This document shows positions 49,188-60,659 of a stretch of DNA of 64,000 bases, one piece after another (the first letter of the stretch is position 1; every line of letters begins with the position of its first letter). A program made the position numbers and the translations under genes. The stretch lies in the NCBI GenBank assembly GCA_012064385.1, contig QRDG01000395.1, positions 434,001 to 498,000 of the forward strand. The letters are read 5' to 3'. Below the pieces are notes generated by a model. It was not told the DNA's origin, did no database searches, and saw only the letters and a program-made list of their open reading frames with translations. This DNA comes from Puccinellia tenuiflora. Taxonomy: Eukaryota > Streptophyta > Magnoliopsida > Poales > Poaceae.

Positions 49188-51625
49188 CGAAAGAACAAAC
49201 AATGTCCCGGATTTCGCCTAGAGGGGGGGGTGAATAGGCGATTAAAACTTTTTCTATTTAGGGGCTTGATAATTACGGAATAAAACTACATGTTTAAATT
49301 AACAAGCCAACAACCTAATTACTAGGCTCACCTATGTGCACCAACAACTTATGCTAAGCAAATTAACAAGACGAGGATAGAAAGATATATAACTTCAAGC
49401 ACGAAGGCTATCACAAGGTAAATTTCATAAGTAAAAGCTCGGGTATAGAAATAACCGAGGCACGCGGAGACGAGGATTTATTCCCGAGTTCCTCCTTGTT
49501 AAGAGAGTACATCTCGTTGGAGGGGTGTGAGCTCGCCACAAAAGGCCTACTCAAGATGCCACAAAGGCCTCACCCTATTCTCCGATGAACCGCACCCAAA
49601 GGTTTGGTTCACCTTCCACTATCGGAATCCTTCGAGGTGGATTCCGGAGCCCTTTACAACTTTTCTTGGGGCACACACCCACAACTCAATTGGGGGCTCC
49701 CAAATTCGTGCCGAAGCTTCACAACTCGAAGACTTCGCGGCACCTCCAACCGTCTAGGGTACACAATGCACCCAAGAGGCACAAAGCTCTTGGGAACACA
49801 ATGCACCCAAGAGTAACAAGCTTCTCAACGTCGATCTTCACGTATCACCGTAGGGAGAGCAACCCGATGCAACAAATGCACGAGGCAAGAACACACAAAG
49901 TGGTCAAGTCCTTCACTCCCAAATTCCAACCAAGCAACAAATGCTTTGGGGGGAAAAAGAGAGGAAGAACAAAGGGGATGAACACAAAACAACCCCAAAA
50001 TCTAGATCCACTAGTTCCCCTCACTTAGAGGAGATTTTGATTGGTGGATTTGTAGATTTAGATCTCCTCTCTTGAATTCCTAAATTTCGACAAGAATCAT
50101 TGGAGGGATTGAGAGGAATCAAAGGTTTGGAGGTCAACAATGAAGGAGTGAGAGAAGCTCCAAAACTTGGGAACCATTGGGGAAGAAGACCCCTTAAATA
50201 GGTCCCCACCAAATCCAACCGTTGGGGGCAGTTTTTTCCTGCGCAGGCCGGAATTTCCGGCACTTACCCCGGAATTTTCGGACCCCCCGGAGCGACCCGG
50301 ACACCCTGGGAACTCTCTGGACATGGTCCGGATATTTGGGCCGGATATTTGGGACGGATATTTCCGGGGGCCGGAAATTCCGGCCTAAGGACCGGAACTT
50401 CCGGCCCAGTGAAAAACAGAGCAAAACGAAAACGAGCATATCTTTTACATCCGGACTCCGTTTTCGATGATCTTGGTCTCGTTGGAATCGTAGAAACGAG
50501 CTCTACAAGAATATACAGAGAAACATCATAGTCCAACAAGGAAGTATAAAACCAAATGGAGAAAGGTAAAACCTCTCTATAAAAGACGAACCGATAAACC
50601 TCCAAACCAAAAACCAACAAGTTTTTCATCAAGACTCCGTTTTCTATGATCTTGGTCTCGTTGGACTCGCAACGAAAAGCTCTACAAGATTATGCAGAGA
50701 AACATCATTTTTCATGATGATATTATAAAAGCAAATGGGGAAAGGTAAAAGCTCCTTTTCACAAACCGAAAAAGCCAAATCTTTCGCAAATAAAGTCCGA
50801 ATGAAATAAAACAAATTTTGTTGGAAAGAGGACGACAAATGCTACCTTTGAAAATGGCAAACAAGTAAAGGATATTTTGCAAATAATTGGAAGATAAAAA
50901 ACCTTCCGCACGAATGAACCGGCAAGAATTCGTTGGCAAGGTGATCAGGGTCCTCTCCCTGGTCCTATCGAACCAGTGACTTCTCTCCTGGGAATCTCCA
51001 ATACCAAAAACGCAATAGAAGACGCATATGAAAATCGTTTTCGGTGAACTTAGCTTTGTCATGACAAGCACGACAAGCACCAAGACCACGCCATGAAAAT
51101 ATACAAATAAGAACCAATAAAGATGATAGCATGGATGCAAAGGTTTGTGCTCTCTACGACGATACGATCACGATATTCGGTCGAGAGCCCCTTCTGATAG
51201 TACAATTATCTATTCTATAATCCGGTCTCTCACTAAACAACATGAGACCGGTAAAATAGAAACCCTATCAAGATCATACCTTTGCCTTGCGCATTAATCC
51301 ACTTGAGGTCGATGAAGACGATCTTCATCCCCTCAAGATGAACCACCTTCCTCGATTGTGCTTCGATGAAGATTCACATGTTGCTCCCCCATACACCAAG
51401 ATGGGAGAGGCACCTCTTCGGCATATATTCACATGGACTAGAGTGTTGACCAACACGCACTTAGCCTTGATCAACACGAACTCTTCTTCCCTTAGCCTTG
51501 TCTCCAACAAATGGAGATCAAGCAAAGCAAATGGACACATCTACAAATAGCTCAATACAAACATTAGTCCATAGAGATTGTCATTAATTACCAAAACCAT
51601 GCATGGTAGCAACCATGCACTTTTA
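49188..51625 (-). repeat. 5' LTR of copy 2
   Basis: 2438 bp. Colinear with the 3' LTR but with a unique insert of 67 bases at 50926-50992 and changed terminal bases. Confidence 0.94.
50926..50992. other. 67-bp insert found only in the 5' LTR of copy 2
   Basis: In the 3' LTR the text runs ccggcaa-aatctcc without interruption (about 39314). Here 67 foreign bases, starting gaattcgttggcaaggtgat, separate the two halves. The insert contains ctggtcctatcgaaccag, a small hairpin. It makes no target duplication, so it looks like filler from break repair rather than transposition. Source unknown. Confidence 0.8.
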
Positions 51626-51630
51626 GCGGG

Positions 51631-52300
51631 GGACTTCGTTTTCCGCCGGGCCGCGTTCGCAGGGGTCCTTCGTTTTTCGTTTGGGGAGGCCGCTAGCCGC
51701 CGTCGGCCGCCTCCGTCACGCCGTCCGGGGGGGCTCCGTCTAGCCGCTAGCACGTCTCCTTCTGTGCCGCCTCGATGACACCACGCGTCGACACCGTCAC
51801 CGCCATTGTCGTCGCAGCAGCAGCTAGCCGGAGCGAGCGGAGCCAGCGCGCGGCGGAGGCGCCGTCCGTACCGTGCTCCTACGAATCGAATGGAGGTGGA
51901 GGCCGCCAGGTGCGAGTGTTGAGGCTTCGCGCGGGAGGCGTCGCGCGCCCGGGGAGAAGGCAGGGGAGGAACTCGTGGCCACCGTGTCGCAGCCGCGACG
52001 ACGCAGGGACAAAAGGTCGCTGCGGGGCCCCGCGCTCCGCGCGCCACGCCCGTCCTGCCTCCTCCTCGCGAGAGCGCCGGCTCCGCGCGCCTCGGCCGTC
52101 CCTCCTGTCGGGGACGCGACGTGGGGGGCCTCTTCCTGGCGACGGTGCAGAGAGGAGAGAGGAGAGGTCTTGAGGACGTACGAGGAGAGAGGAGAAAGGA
52201 TGGGACGAGGAGAGAGGAGAAAGGATAAGACGCGGCATGAGGGGTACGTGTATGGCTGTCCTATAGTTAGGATAAGGTTGCACACCATGCCAGATCTGGA
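51631..52300. other. G+C-rich interior of the CACTA element
   Basis: The sequence between the retrotransposon and the right subterminal repeats is G+C-rich and open in several frames (up to 242 codons) on both strands. The translations are Arg/Pro/Ala-rich with no domain. It may be captured host DNA. Confidence 0.4.
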
Positions 52301-52596
52301 TCTGCATCTGATCCAATCAGGACAACGCATACGAGTGGCGCAATGTTATGGGGTTGCGCCACGGGTAAGCTGCTACCCGTGGCGCACCAAATTGTTGTGC
52401 GCCATGGGTATGGAGGGGGCGCAACAGCTAGTCCGATCACCACATAGCCGTGGCGCACCAAATTTTTGGTGCGCCATGGGTAAGGCACTACCCGTGGCGC
52501 ATCGATTTTCGTGCGCCACGGCTATATACCCGTGGCGCACCAAAATGGCGGTACGCCACGGCTATGTTTTCACCTATAAGCGTTTTCCTACTAGTG

Positions 52597-52790
52597 GATG
52601 AGTCACTACTCCCAATATCTCATCCTTTAATTTCCCACGAGTCTTCTCATCCATTCCACTTGCAACGTAGAACACGATCCTATCTTCCTTAACTCACCGA
52701 GAAGGATTCTTTCCTCCATGGAATCTTCTTTCATCTTGGTATATCTCGTCATTGCCTCTTCCAGCTGAATGTTCTCAATCCTATACCTCA
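52597..52790 (-). pseudogene. Possible gene fragment next to the CACTA element
   Basis: On the minus strand one frame reads RIENIQLEEAMTRYTKMKED and, one base out of phase, another reads DRIVFYVASGMDEKTRGKLK followed by DEILGVVTH. The end of this stretch joins, across the CACTA element, to a GT-type border (cccag-gtgatt at about 37360). The diverged repeat at about 37180 has the similar VEILGPIVTHFK-gtgagt. This suggests an exon duplicated, frameshifted and then split by the transposon. No family was recognised. Confidence 0.35.
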
Positions 52791-52799
52791 TCATGAATA

Positions 52800-53827
52800 T
52801 TCAAACTACACAACAAAAAACAAAAAAAACAAAGATATCCAATTCGACACACTATCAAAGGCTAGAAACGAAAATTAACCTCTCAAAGGATTCTACGAGG
52901 ATGCTGGAGGCGCGGGCGGTAGTGAAAGTTGTGGGCGGAGGCAGGATTGGACATTATGGGGGGGGGGGGCAAAAATGCTAATTCTTGATTAGAGGGGGTC
53001 AAACATGGGATTTTTTCCCTAAATTGGTTTCAAAAGTAGCATTATGTATAAAAAATGTCTGCTGCTCCATGGCATAGGGGGTCCAGTGCACCTGCTGGTC
53101 CCCTAGCTCCGTCACTGGGCGGCACGACGGCGTACCCGACGCCGGGAGGCGGAGGCTCGTTGTATGTAGGCATACCCAACACTGGGTGGCACGATTGGCA
53201 CAATGACGTACCCGGCGGTGGGCGGTGTGACAACATACCCGACGCGGGGAGGGCCCAATTGGGGTCGAAAAACCTTGTAACCTTCGCGCGGCGGGAGGCG
53301 AAGCCTCATGGCGGCGACAGGGTTGCAGAGGAGGAGAATGGGCGGCGCGGGGGTGAGGAGATTGACAATGGTGACACGAGAAGCAAAGAGGGTTGAAATG
53401 CACTGTGAAGTGCACTAGGGGGTACCAAAAATCTAGCTGCGCGAACAGCATATGTGCGGGTTTTGGAGTCCATTTTCACGTATCTTGCAAAAAAATAAAT
53501 GGGTCGAGCCTTTTTACGAGATCTGTCCGGTGCAATTATTTTTACCCAAAACCGCAAACTGACGGTTATTTTACCGTTCCGGCCTCTCTAGGGGATCTTT
53601 TAGAGATACTCTTATTGTTGGAGATCTCCGATCTAGACTCCCCCAAACATGAGCAACGTCATACACATGTTAAGTTAAACCAACACATACAACACCTCTC
53701 ATTAGATGAGAGGGTGTGTCACGTTTATACACGTAATGGCTATGCCATAAGATAATTAAGATAAGCAACTCCTGATAGTGAAGTGGAGGACATATTCAAG
53801 CGCAGGCCGGTGTCAGATGAAGCACAC
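52800..53827. other. Intergenic DNA, possible DNA-transposon ends
   Basis: At 53102-53117 (inverted) the text cagtgacggagctaggg resembles hAT-type ends of grasses, and gtgggcggaggcagg at about 52931 might be its diverged partner. At about 53520-53620 the text ccgttccggcctct...agagatactctta belongs to a short repeat also seen at 63790-63840. No gene was identified. Confidence 0.3.
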
Positions 53828-54745
53828 TCAATCCTTATCTCGTGCGTTGCGTTCCACACTACCAGTAAGAGCACCTCCAAATTCGTTGAATCCCCCTTTG
53901 ATGTGTTTCCAGTTGTCGTTGACCCAGACTATAACCAAGGCACCAGTGAACATAACGAACATAGCGTTACAGGGGTTGGTATCCTTCCAACCTTGTGATT
54001 CCTCATCCTACACACACGAGAAATGGATTAGATGCATCAAATTAATTAATGTTGGGATTCTGCTGAACTCTTCTAGATTACCAACCGATGCAATACTCAC
54101 CATTCTTGCAGTTCAGTGGCAGTGAACTGAGACGGATGTCCAATCTTCTTTAGAAACCTCTTGATCAGTTTTACCAGCATAGGATCATCAGTTCCCTTGT
54201 CCTACTGTATGCAAGAAAATTTCAGTCTAAAGCCGGACAAACTAAAATATGCGTGATATATCAAAAATAAACCGATCATTTGATAAGACAAATTTCACAA
54301 GACAAACAAAAATCAATTCCTAAGCACACCAGACCCTAACCAATTTCAGTTCCAAATAGAACAAAATTCCAACAAACATTTGAGCAATACTTTAAAAAAT
54401 ACCTTGATGTCCTCCTTGGTACTGAGTTGACAATTGGACGGAGATGAACGCCGGTAGGACCTCAGGCCCTGCATCCCGAAACCAAAATCATCACTTTAGA
54501 CTAAAACAAATTGAGCCGCACCTATTTTAACCTAGTAAGATATCTGATGTGAGGCGGAACCAAACAAACCATTGGAGTTGGAGGAGACATGCATGGTCTT
54601 GCCAGGAAAGATCGCGCGGCAGCAGCTGCGTGATATGCAGATGGAAACGGCGCTTTCCTGGCACCCGCCAGGATTCCGCTGGCGAAGGGGCTGGAATCGA
54701 GGAGCGGCGCAGCACTCTCCCCAACAACGATCGGGTCATCGCCAT
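53828..54745 (-). pseudogene. Four-exon gene for a probable mitochondrial membrane protein, two frame errors
   Basis: On the minus strand: exon 1 54745-54570 (ATG at 54745, MAMTRSLLGRVLRRSS, an Arg/Ser-rich presequence), exon 2 54468-54403 (GLRSYRRSSPS), exon 3 54201-54101 (DKGTDDPMLVKLIKRFLKKI), exon 4 54007-53828 (DEESQGWKD, then one hydrophobic span MFVMFTGALVIVWV, then NDNWKHIKGGF, stop TGA 53830-53828). All borders are GT/AG. The frame fits from exon 2 into 3, but exon 1 ends in the wrong phase for its start codon (its last third reads HAAAAARSFLARP in the fitting frame), and exon 3 to 4 is one base short. So either two one-base deletions have made it a pseudogene or the sequence has errors. 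I do not recognise the family; a small single-span inner-membrane protein is my inference. Confidence 0.6.
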
Positions 54746-54789
54746 CCTGTCGATCGCTCGTTCGTTCACGCAGCCTGGGCACGTAGCGT

Positions 54790-55691
54790 TAGGTCGGGTA
54801 GGGTTTGGGAACGATTTGCAAAGAGGAGAATAAATATTACTCGTCCCTATTTTCTGAAGAAGAAAAAATGATCTACATTTACAAAAAAATTGCGCAAAAT
54901 CGGTATCTTTCCAACGGGTTATAATTTGCATAATTTCGGTATGCTATTGAAAAAACTGAATTAAGTACATATAAAATTAATACTAAACAACAGGAAACTT
55001 GAGAAAAAACTTCGTACTAATTAAATGTTGTGAAATTTTCATAGCTTTCGAGCGTTATATCATTTGCATAATTTCGATAAAGATTTGAAGACTATGGTTA
55101 AAAAAAAATTAGTGCGCACAAGAGAACCTCGGTTGCGCGGAAAGTAAAGATGACCAACTGTTGAACCTCGACGCTATCTCTTCTTGCCGTCCTTGAATTT
55201 TTTTATGGTGAGCATCTAGATGTGGTTCTCGATATTGTCATCGTGGATCAATTCCTCTATATTAGAATCATTCGACAACGACGACAAGTCAAAAGAAATC
55301 CATCTAAAAAATATATCGTATGTTAAAATAATAATCGTCTGATTTCTAAACTCAAATAGAAACAAATTTACCTCAAATCACCTGCAGACGGAGGCCTCAA
55401 ATCAGCGACGCTTCTTCTCCACGAACAAGCAGCACCAAATTCACGACCCTTCTTCCCACGAACGGGTGTCCCCAAATTCGTGGCGTTGGAGTGCGCCAAC
55501 TGCGACGACGAATCCGCGGTTAAATCATCCCCTGAAGGGCCAGTTCCAAACACTTCAGGGTCTCGGGCGGAGCTCCATGTTGGTGGCTCCAGTGAAGTAG
55601 TGGCGGAAGGGACTGGGAGCGCCGGATGGCGAAGGGTGGCACGGGGTGGTTGTGGGCGGCTCGAATCGGCGACGGTTGTGGCGGAAGGAAC
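54790..55691. other. Intergenic DNA without recognised gene
   Basis: A+T-rich to about 55370, then moderately G+C-rich up to the retrotransposon. Minus-strand ORFs at 55368-55767 have no known domain. Confidence 0.35.
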
Positions 55692-55970
55692 TCGTGTGAT
55701 GTAGCCCCACATGTGGACAACACCATGGACACCATGCGATTGGCCCAATGACAAGATCAAGAGTCAAAGCTCTCCATGAAAAGGTGACCTCGCTCCTCTC
55801 GATGTGTGATCCCGACCTCCCTTTGAATTGCTTGCTACCTCATGCCGGTACCTTGTGTATACTCAGGATCCACCCGGAAGATGACCCACAATGGAGTCAA
55901 GAAGATGGCCAAGAGGAAATCCAATAAGATGGCAAGAAGAGGAAGAAGGAGGCAAAAGCTCAAGGCGGAG

Positions 55971-56210
55971 CCAGCCGGCCTCCAGGCCGGACCCCCACCC
56001 AAGCCAGCCGGCCTCCAGGCCGGCCTAGGCCGGCCCCCAGGCCGGACCTCCACCCGACGCAGCCGGCCCCCAGGCCGGCCTAGGCCGATTTCCAGGCCGG
56101 CCCTCCACCCGACGCAGCCGGCCTCCAGGCCGGCCTAGGCCGGTTTCCAGGCCGGCCTCCACCCGACGCAGCCGGCCTCCAGGCCGGCCTAGGCGGTTTC
56201 CAGGCCGGTT
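55971..56210. repeat. GC-rich palindromic minisatellite in the 5' LTR
   Basis: Five units led by agccggcctccaggccgg, each about 50-57 bases, with ggcctaggccggtttccagg and ccctccacccgacgc inside. The units are strongly self-complementary (ccggcc/ggccgg). The 3' LTR has six units. Confidence 0.92.
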
Positions 56211-56242
56211 CCCCACCTTCCTGCCTCGTTTTGTACTAAGAC

Positions 56243-56250
56243 TATAAATA
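56243..56250 (+). promoter_or_regulatory. TATA box of the gypsy LTR
   Basis: tataaata follows the minisatellite; the same element is at 63215-63222 in the 3' LTR. The minisatellite therefore lies directly upstream of the core promoter. Confidence 0.6.
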
Positions 56251-56651
56251 GCTTTCCCCTTTCCCCATTTGAGTTTAGATTGAATCTGAGACTTGTGTGA
56301 GCTATGCTCTCCTCCCTCGTAGCTAGGGTGCCTCGTTGAGATAGATCTTGTTGTTGTTACTCTTTCACTGCGGTGTCTCTAGTAGTGCAAACCAATCTTT
56401 CACTGCGGTGATTCTATTGAATCGGTGGACCGGCCGGTAAGAGCAATCGGTTTCAACAAGAGTAAGTTTTGGCTTTGATTCTCGATCCAAAGGCTACCTT
56501 TTGAGGGTTTGTTGTTGGGTGGAGTTCTTAGCAGGATTTGCTAGTTATCCTTGTGTTTTGCCCACGAATCTCCCTCGCTACTCTCCGTGTTCTTCGTGTT
56601 CATCCCGTTTCCCCCTCAAATCCGTGAAGATCGGCCTAGCCCTACATCATT

Positions 56652-56663
56652 TGGTATCAAGAG
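56652..56663 (+). other. Primer binding site of the gypsy element
   Basis: TGGTATCAAGAG two bases after the LTR, matching initiator Met-tRNA (TGGTATCAGAGC) except for an extra A. Confidence 0.8.
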
Positions 56664-57746
56664 TAAGGGTTTCCACGGATTTGGATCGTGTTTCCACCTT
56701 TTATTAGCCATTTTTACACCAAAATTTTTCTTTCCCATACCAATTTCAAAAATTCAAAAAAAATAAATAATAGCCCATATGGAGTTTGTTCGATCTTTTG
56801 ATTTGGTGAGCGATTTGTGGTTTTGATCCACGGATCTCGTGCTTAAGACCTTTTCCTCACTTTCCGTTGGTGTTTTCCGGAGGCCTTTTCCGTTCCAAGC
56901 CCAAGCATGCCGCGCAATTCGTCGCCGGCGATACTACCGTCCGAACGACCGTTACTACCGCCCGCAATCGGTCTTACCGCCCGTTCGACCGGTGCTACCG
57001 CCGCACGACTATTCACAGACTTCATCTTCGTGTCGCTTCATCACTACCTCGACAACATCAAAGGTATAGCTTCCGACACATCCATTTCCATTCGCGAAAC
57101 TTGTTTCCTAGGAGCTAGCTCGTCATAGTGTGAGCATTGCACTAGTGTGACACCAAGTGACCATATCATAATATTGTGAGCATCTAGTTGTAGCGGACTC
57201 GGCTCGGGCAAAAGCATAAAGCAAAAAGAGAAATAGAAAAGATTCAAAAAAAAAAAGCCGAGCCGTGATCCTAGTCATCCTCAAGCTCCAATAACCAATA
57301 GAGAATGGGTACACTTGTGCAAATCGGGTGCTCTTTCCCATACACTTGAGCTAGTTGTCCTTCGAGAGGTGGTGCGGCACGAGCATAGTCTTCGTTAGGT
57401 CCAGTTGCTCCTCCCTATAGTCGCACCATCCACGTTTGTCTCCACGTGTGAGTCTCCTTTGTTTCTCGGATTATGTGGTTAGTCTCTTTTGTTCTTGATC
57501 TTTGTGGTTATCTTCCACTTATTGCAATAGCCTTTTCGTTTGTTTCGTTTCGATTTCTTGTCACTTTGCCTTACCTAAGCTCCTCATAAGTGTGTGTGTG
57601 AGTCACTTTGGATTGCTAATCAAACACTCTTACTCTTGTGTCACCATCGTCTCGGAAGGCGAGTCCACTTGTCCAATACTATCAACCAAAGGTAAGAGCG
57701 TTTTTTAGCCACCACATATTACACATATCACTTGTGTTTGCTTATC
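56664..57746 (+). other. Leader of the gypsy element
   Basis: Untranslated region between primer site and gag. Short ORFs (60-83 codons) on both strands carry no domain. Confidence 0.6.
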
Positions 57747-59098
57747 ATGGCTAGGGAAGAACAAGACGCTGACTTCGGCAAACAAGCGGAGGCCCTGAGG
57801 AGGTACATCGACGACAACTTATGCCGCTACGAGGAGCGCCATCACGCCGCACAACGTGAAAACGCCGAGCGCTTCGCTCAAATACAAGACGACCAACGTG
57901 AGAACAAGGCGCGTTCCATTCGTCTCGAGGAGCTTCTCGAGAGACGAGACCGGCACTCTTCGCGATCAAGCTCAAGGTCTTCACATCGTTCCACCGTACG
58001 AAGCAAAGGTCCAAGTGAGATTGGTCAAGGTCAACACCAACTTGGACCATCACCAACACCAAGACCAACATCGTCAAGAAGAGCCGCAGCCCCAAGCGAT
58101 CGTACACCATCAACACCATCAAGATCGTCATCGACAAGAGATACCAATTCCAAATGCTAAGTTGGATCCCCAACACCGCTATGAAGATAATCGACATCAT
58201 CGTCATGACCCACCTCCACATCGAGCCCGCCGAGTGCCATTGGCCGACAATCATATTGATCTTGAAGACAATGAGGATTATGTGCCGTGCCACCATCAAA
58301 GGCATCGTCACCGAGACCGCCATCGACACCATGATGATGATGATGAGGATGATCGCAAGAACCGTTTCAATCCTCCCAAGCTCGTCATTCCTAAGTTCCA
58401 TGGCACCAACGACCCGGAAGACTATATTGCATGGGAATCCAAGGTCTCCAAACTATTCGAGTCTACAAGGTGCCGCAAGACAAACGAGTTGACCTCGCAT
58501 CCCTCGAGTTTGAAGGCTATGCGCAACTATGGTGGGAACAACTCCAAGCATCCTTTGAAGACCCAATCGACACATGGAATGACATGAAGAAGGAAATGCA
58601 CAAGCGCTTTGTGCCACATCATTATGCACGCGATTTGTACAAGAAGCTACAAGAACTCAAGCAAGGTCTCAAGACGGTCGACGAGTACTACAAGGAGATG
58701 AGTCCACTCTCTCCTGTGCACACATTGTAGAGTCCGAGGAACAATCAATGGCACGTTTCTTGAACGGCCTCACGTACCCCATCAAGAAGATAGTGGAATT
58801 CCAACCTTATGAGAACCTTGTTGAGCTCGTTCATCAAGCCATGAAGGCCGAGCGCCAAGTCGCCGAAGAGCTCAAGTATGTTAAGGCCAAGTCCTTCTTC
58901 GCCACTAGAGCTTCATCATCAACACAAGCCATGACTCAAGTCCAAGCTCAAGGCAATGCCAAAGTTCTACACCGCAACCCACTACCACCTCCAAGAAGAC
59001 GACGCCCTCACCACAAGCCGTCAAGTCATATATCACTTGCTACATGTGTGGAGGTCAAGGGCACGAGTCATTTGAATGCACCAACAGAAGGTGATGAT
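57747..59098 (+). pseudogene. Gag of the gypsy element, frameshifted
   Basis: Starts MAREEQDADFG at 57747, followed by a basic/Ser-rich and then a His/Asp-rich linker (HHQHHQDRHRQ, DDDDEDDRKNRF). The capsid core follows with KFHGTNDPEDYIAWE, EGYAQLWWEQLQ and RDLYKKLQELKQG, then a CCHC zinc knuckle CYMCGGQGHESFEC at 59040-59081. The parts are spread over at least three frames (changes near 58000-58160, 58450, 58730 and 59030), so no full protein can be made. Confidence 0.85.
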
Positions 59099-59510
59099 AG
59101 TCAATGACAATGGAGACTATGAGTCCATGAGTGAAGATGAGTACCACGCATTGAACAAGGTGGCCACGATGCAAAGCTTGGATGACGACGATGACTACAT
59201 CTATTGTGATGGTGACCCCAACCCCACTCTAGTTGTCACTCGAGTCTTGACTACAATCAACCAAGGTGATGACGCTCAAAGATGCAACTTGTTCCAAACC
59301 AAGGCCGGCATCAACGACAAATCAATCAAGGTAATCATTGATGGTGGGAGTTGTCACAACTTGGCAAGCAAGGAGCTATGTGAGAAACTCAACTTTACGT
59401 ACAAGAAGCACCCCCAATCCTTACCATGTGTAATGGCTTAGTGACTCCGGCACCGTGAAGATCCACACACGGTCCAAGTATCCTTCAAGATTGGCTCTTA
59501 CGAGGACACG
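59073..59510 (+). pseudogene. Aspartic protease region of the gypsy element
   Basis: After the knuckle an acidic linker (SMSEDEYHALNKVATMQSLD) leads into the protease motif VIIDGGSCHNLAS with the catalytic Asp codon at 59340-59342. The frame stops at 59439-59441 and the pol frame resumes after a shift near 59450-59510. Confidence 0.75.
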
Positions 59511-60659
59511 GTGGATTGTGATGTGGTACCAATGTCGGTTTGCCACTTACTTCTTGACCGCCCTTGGCAATTTGACAAGGCCGCTACTCATGATGGGCGC
59601 ACCAACTACTATAGCTTCAAATGGAACAATAAGATCCTAGTGCTCCGCCCAATGACTCCAAGCCAAATTATCGCCGACAATGCCAAGACAATTGTAAGAG
59701 CGCAAGAAAAACAATCCCCTAGTGAGTTGAGTGGTGAGAGAGCGAACCACATTCACGTGAGTGAGAGCCACAAGCCAAATATGAGTGAGAAGGGGAAAAG
59801 AGTGAGTCCCGGCGTAGTCTTGTTAGCCACCAAAAGTGAGATGAGAGAAGTGATAGCAAACCCATCCACTTTCCACTTCGTGCTCTTATGCAAAGGAGAT
59901 GGCAAAGACACTAACGACTTAACCCAAGTTCCTCCGTCTATGTTGTCTATCTTGCAGGAATTCAAAGATGTCTTTCCGGATGAGCTACCTCAAGGACTTC
60001 CTCCCCTCCGTGGAATCGAGCATCGCATCGACCTCATTCCCGGCGCCCCACTACCCAATAGAGCGCCATACCGCACCAACCCCGAGGAGACAAAGGAGAT
60101 CGAACGCCAAATTCAAGAACTCCTCGCCAAGGGACATGTTCGTGAAAGCTTGAGTCCGTGCGCCGTTCCGGTCATCCTCGTCCCCAAGCAAGATGACACA
60201 CTCCGAATGTGCATGGATTGCCGTCCAATCAACAATATCACGGTGAGGTATCGACACCCTATCCCACGACTTGATGACATGCTAGATGAGCTTAGTGGTG
60301 CCACTATCTTCTCCAAAATTGATTTGAAAAGTGGCTATCACCAAATCCGTATGCATGAAGGAGATGAATGGAAAACCGCATTTAAAACAAAACTTGGTCT
60401 TTACGAGTGGCTTGTCATGCCCTTCGGTCTTTCCAATGCTCCTTCAACATTTATGCGTCTTATGAATCACGTCTTGCGCACTTTCATTGGCAAGTTTGTG
60501 GTTGTCTACTTTGATGATATCCTTGTGTATAGCAAATCCTTGCATGAACATGTCGACCATGTGAAGCAAGTTTTGCTGGCCCTTCGTAATGCTTCCCTTT
60601 TTGCCAACCTCAAGAAATGCACCTTTTGCACCGACAAGCTTGTGTTTTTGGTTATATAG
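59511..60659 (+). pseudogene. Reverse transcriptase of the gypsy element
   Basis: An open stretch of 382 codons. It contains the RT entry DVFPDELPQGLPPLRGIEH, PCAVPVILVPKQD, MCMDCRPINNIT, FSKIDLKSGYHQIRM, the MPFGLSNAPSTF block and the catalytic YFDD at 60507-60518. It ends at TAG (60657-60659) after a frame change just before the conserved GY(I)VS block; the RNase H part continues in another frame. Confidence 0.9.

Larger units (their letters stand above)
37590..51625 (-). mobile_element. Gag-only LTR retrotransposon, copy 2 (nested in the CACTA element)
   Basis: Same family as copy 1. The 5' LTR is 49188-51625, the 3' LTR is 37590-39954, and the duplication gcggg lies at 37585-37589 and 51626-51630. 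The primer site is damaged, gag is intact (46923-49133), and there is no pol. Without the 3.5-kb solo LTR at 41447-44976 and its extra 5-bp duplication it is about 10.5 kb. Both outer ends of the 5' LTR carry a point change from the TG...CA termini (ending ctttta at 51625, starting cgaaag at 49188), so remobilisation of this copy is doubtful. Confidence 0.95.
37371..52596. mobile_element. Small CACTA (En/Spm) element split by nested insertion
   Basis: It starts cactagtacagaaaa and ends ttttcctactagtg, the inverse of CACTAGTAGGAAAA. It is flanked by gat (37368-37370 and 52597-52599), the 3-bp duplication of CACTA elements. Subterminal copies of acccgtggcgcacca and gtgcgccacggct occur in both orientations near both ends. 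Without the 14-kb retrotransposon inserted in it the element is about 1.2 kb, with no transposase, so it is non-autonomous. The empty site can be checked against the neighbouring repeat unit at 37180-37225. Confidence 0.92.
55697..56649 (+). repeat. 5' LTR of the gypsy element
   Basis: 953 bp, TGATGTAGCC...CCTACATCA. Carries five units of a ccggcc minisatellite (55971-56210) and a TATA box (56243-56250). Confidence 0.95.

Noticed and set aside
51541..52601. 168-242-codon ORFs across the CACTA interior
   Set aside because: They run through retrotransposon or CACTA repeat borders and are Arg/Pro-rich; not a gene.
55971..56210. Regular repeats that might suggest a CRISPR array
   Set aside because: Repeats are contiguous with no unique spacers, lie in an LTR of a plant retrotransposon, and have no cas genes.
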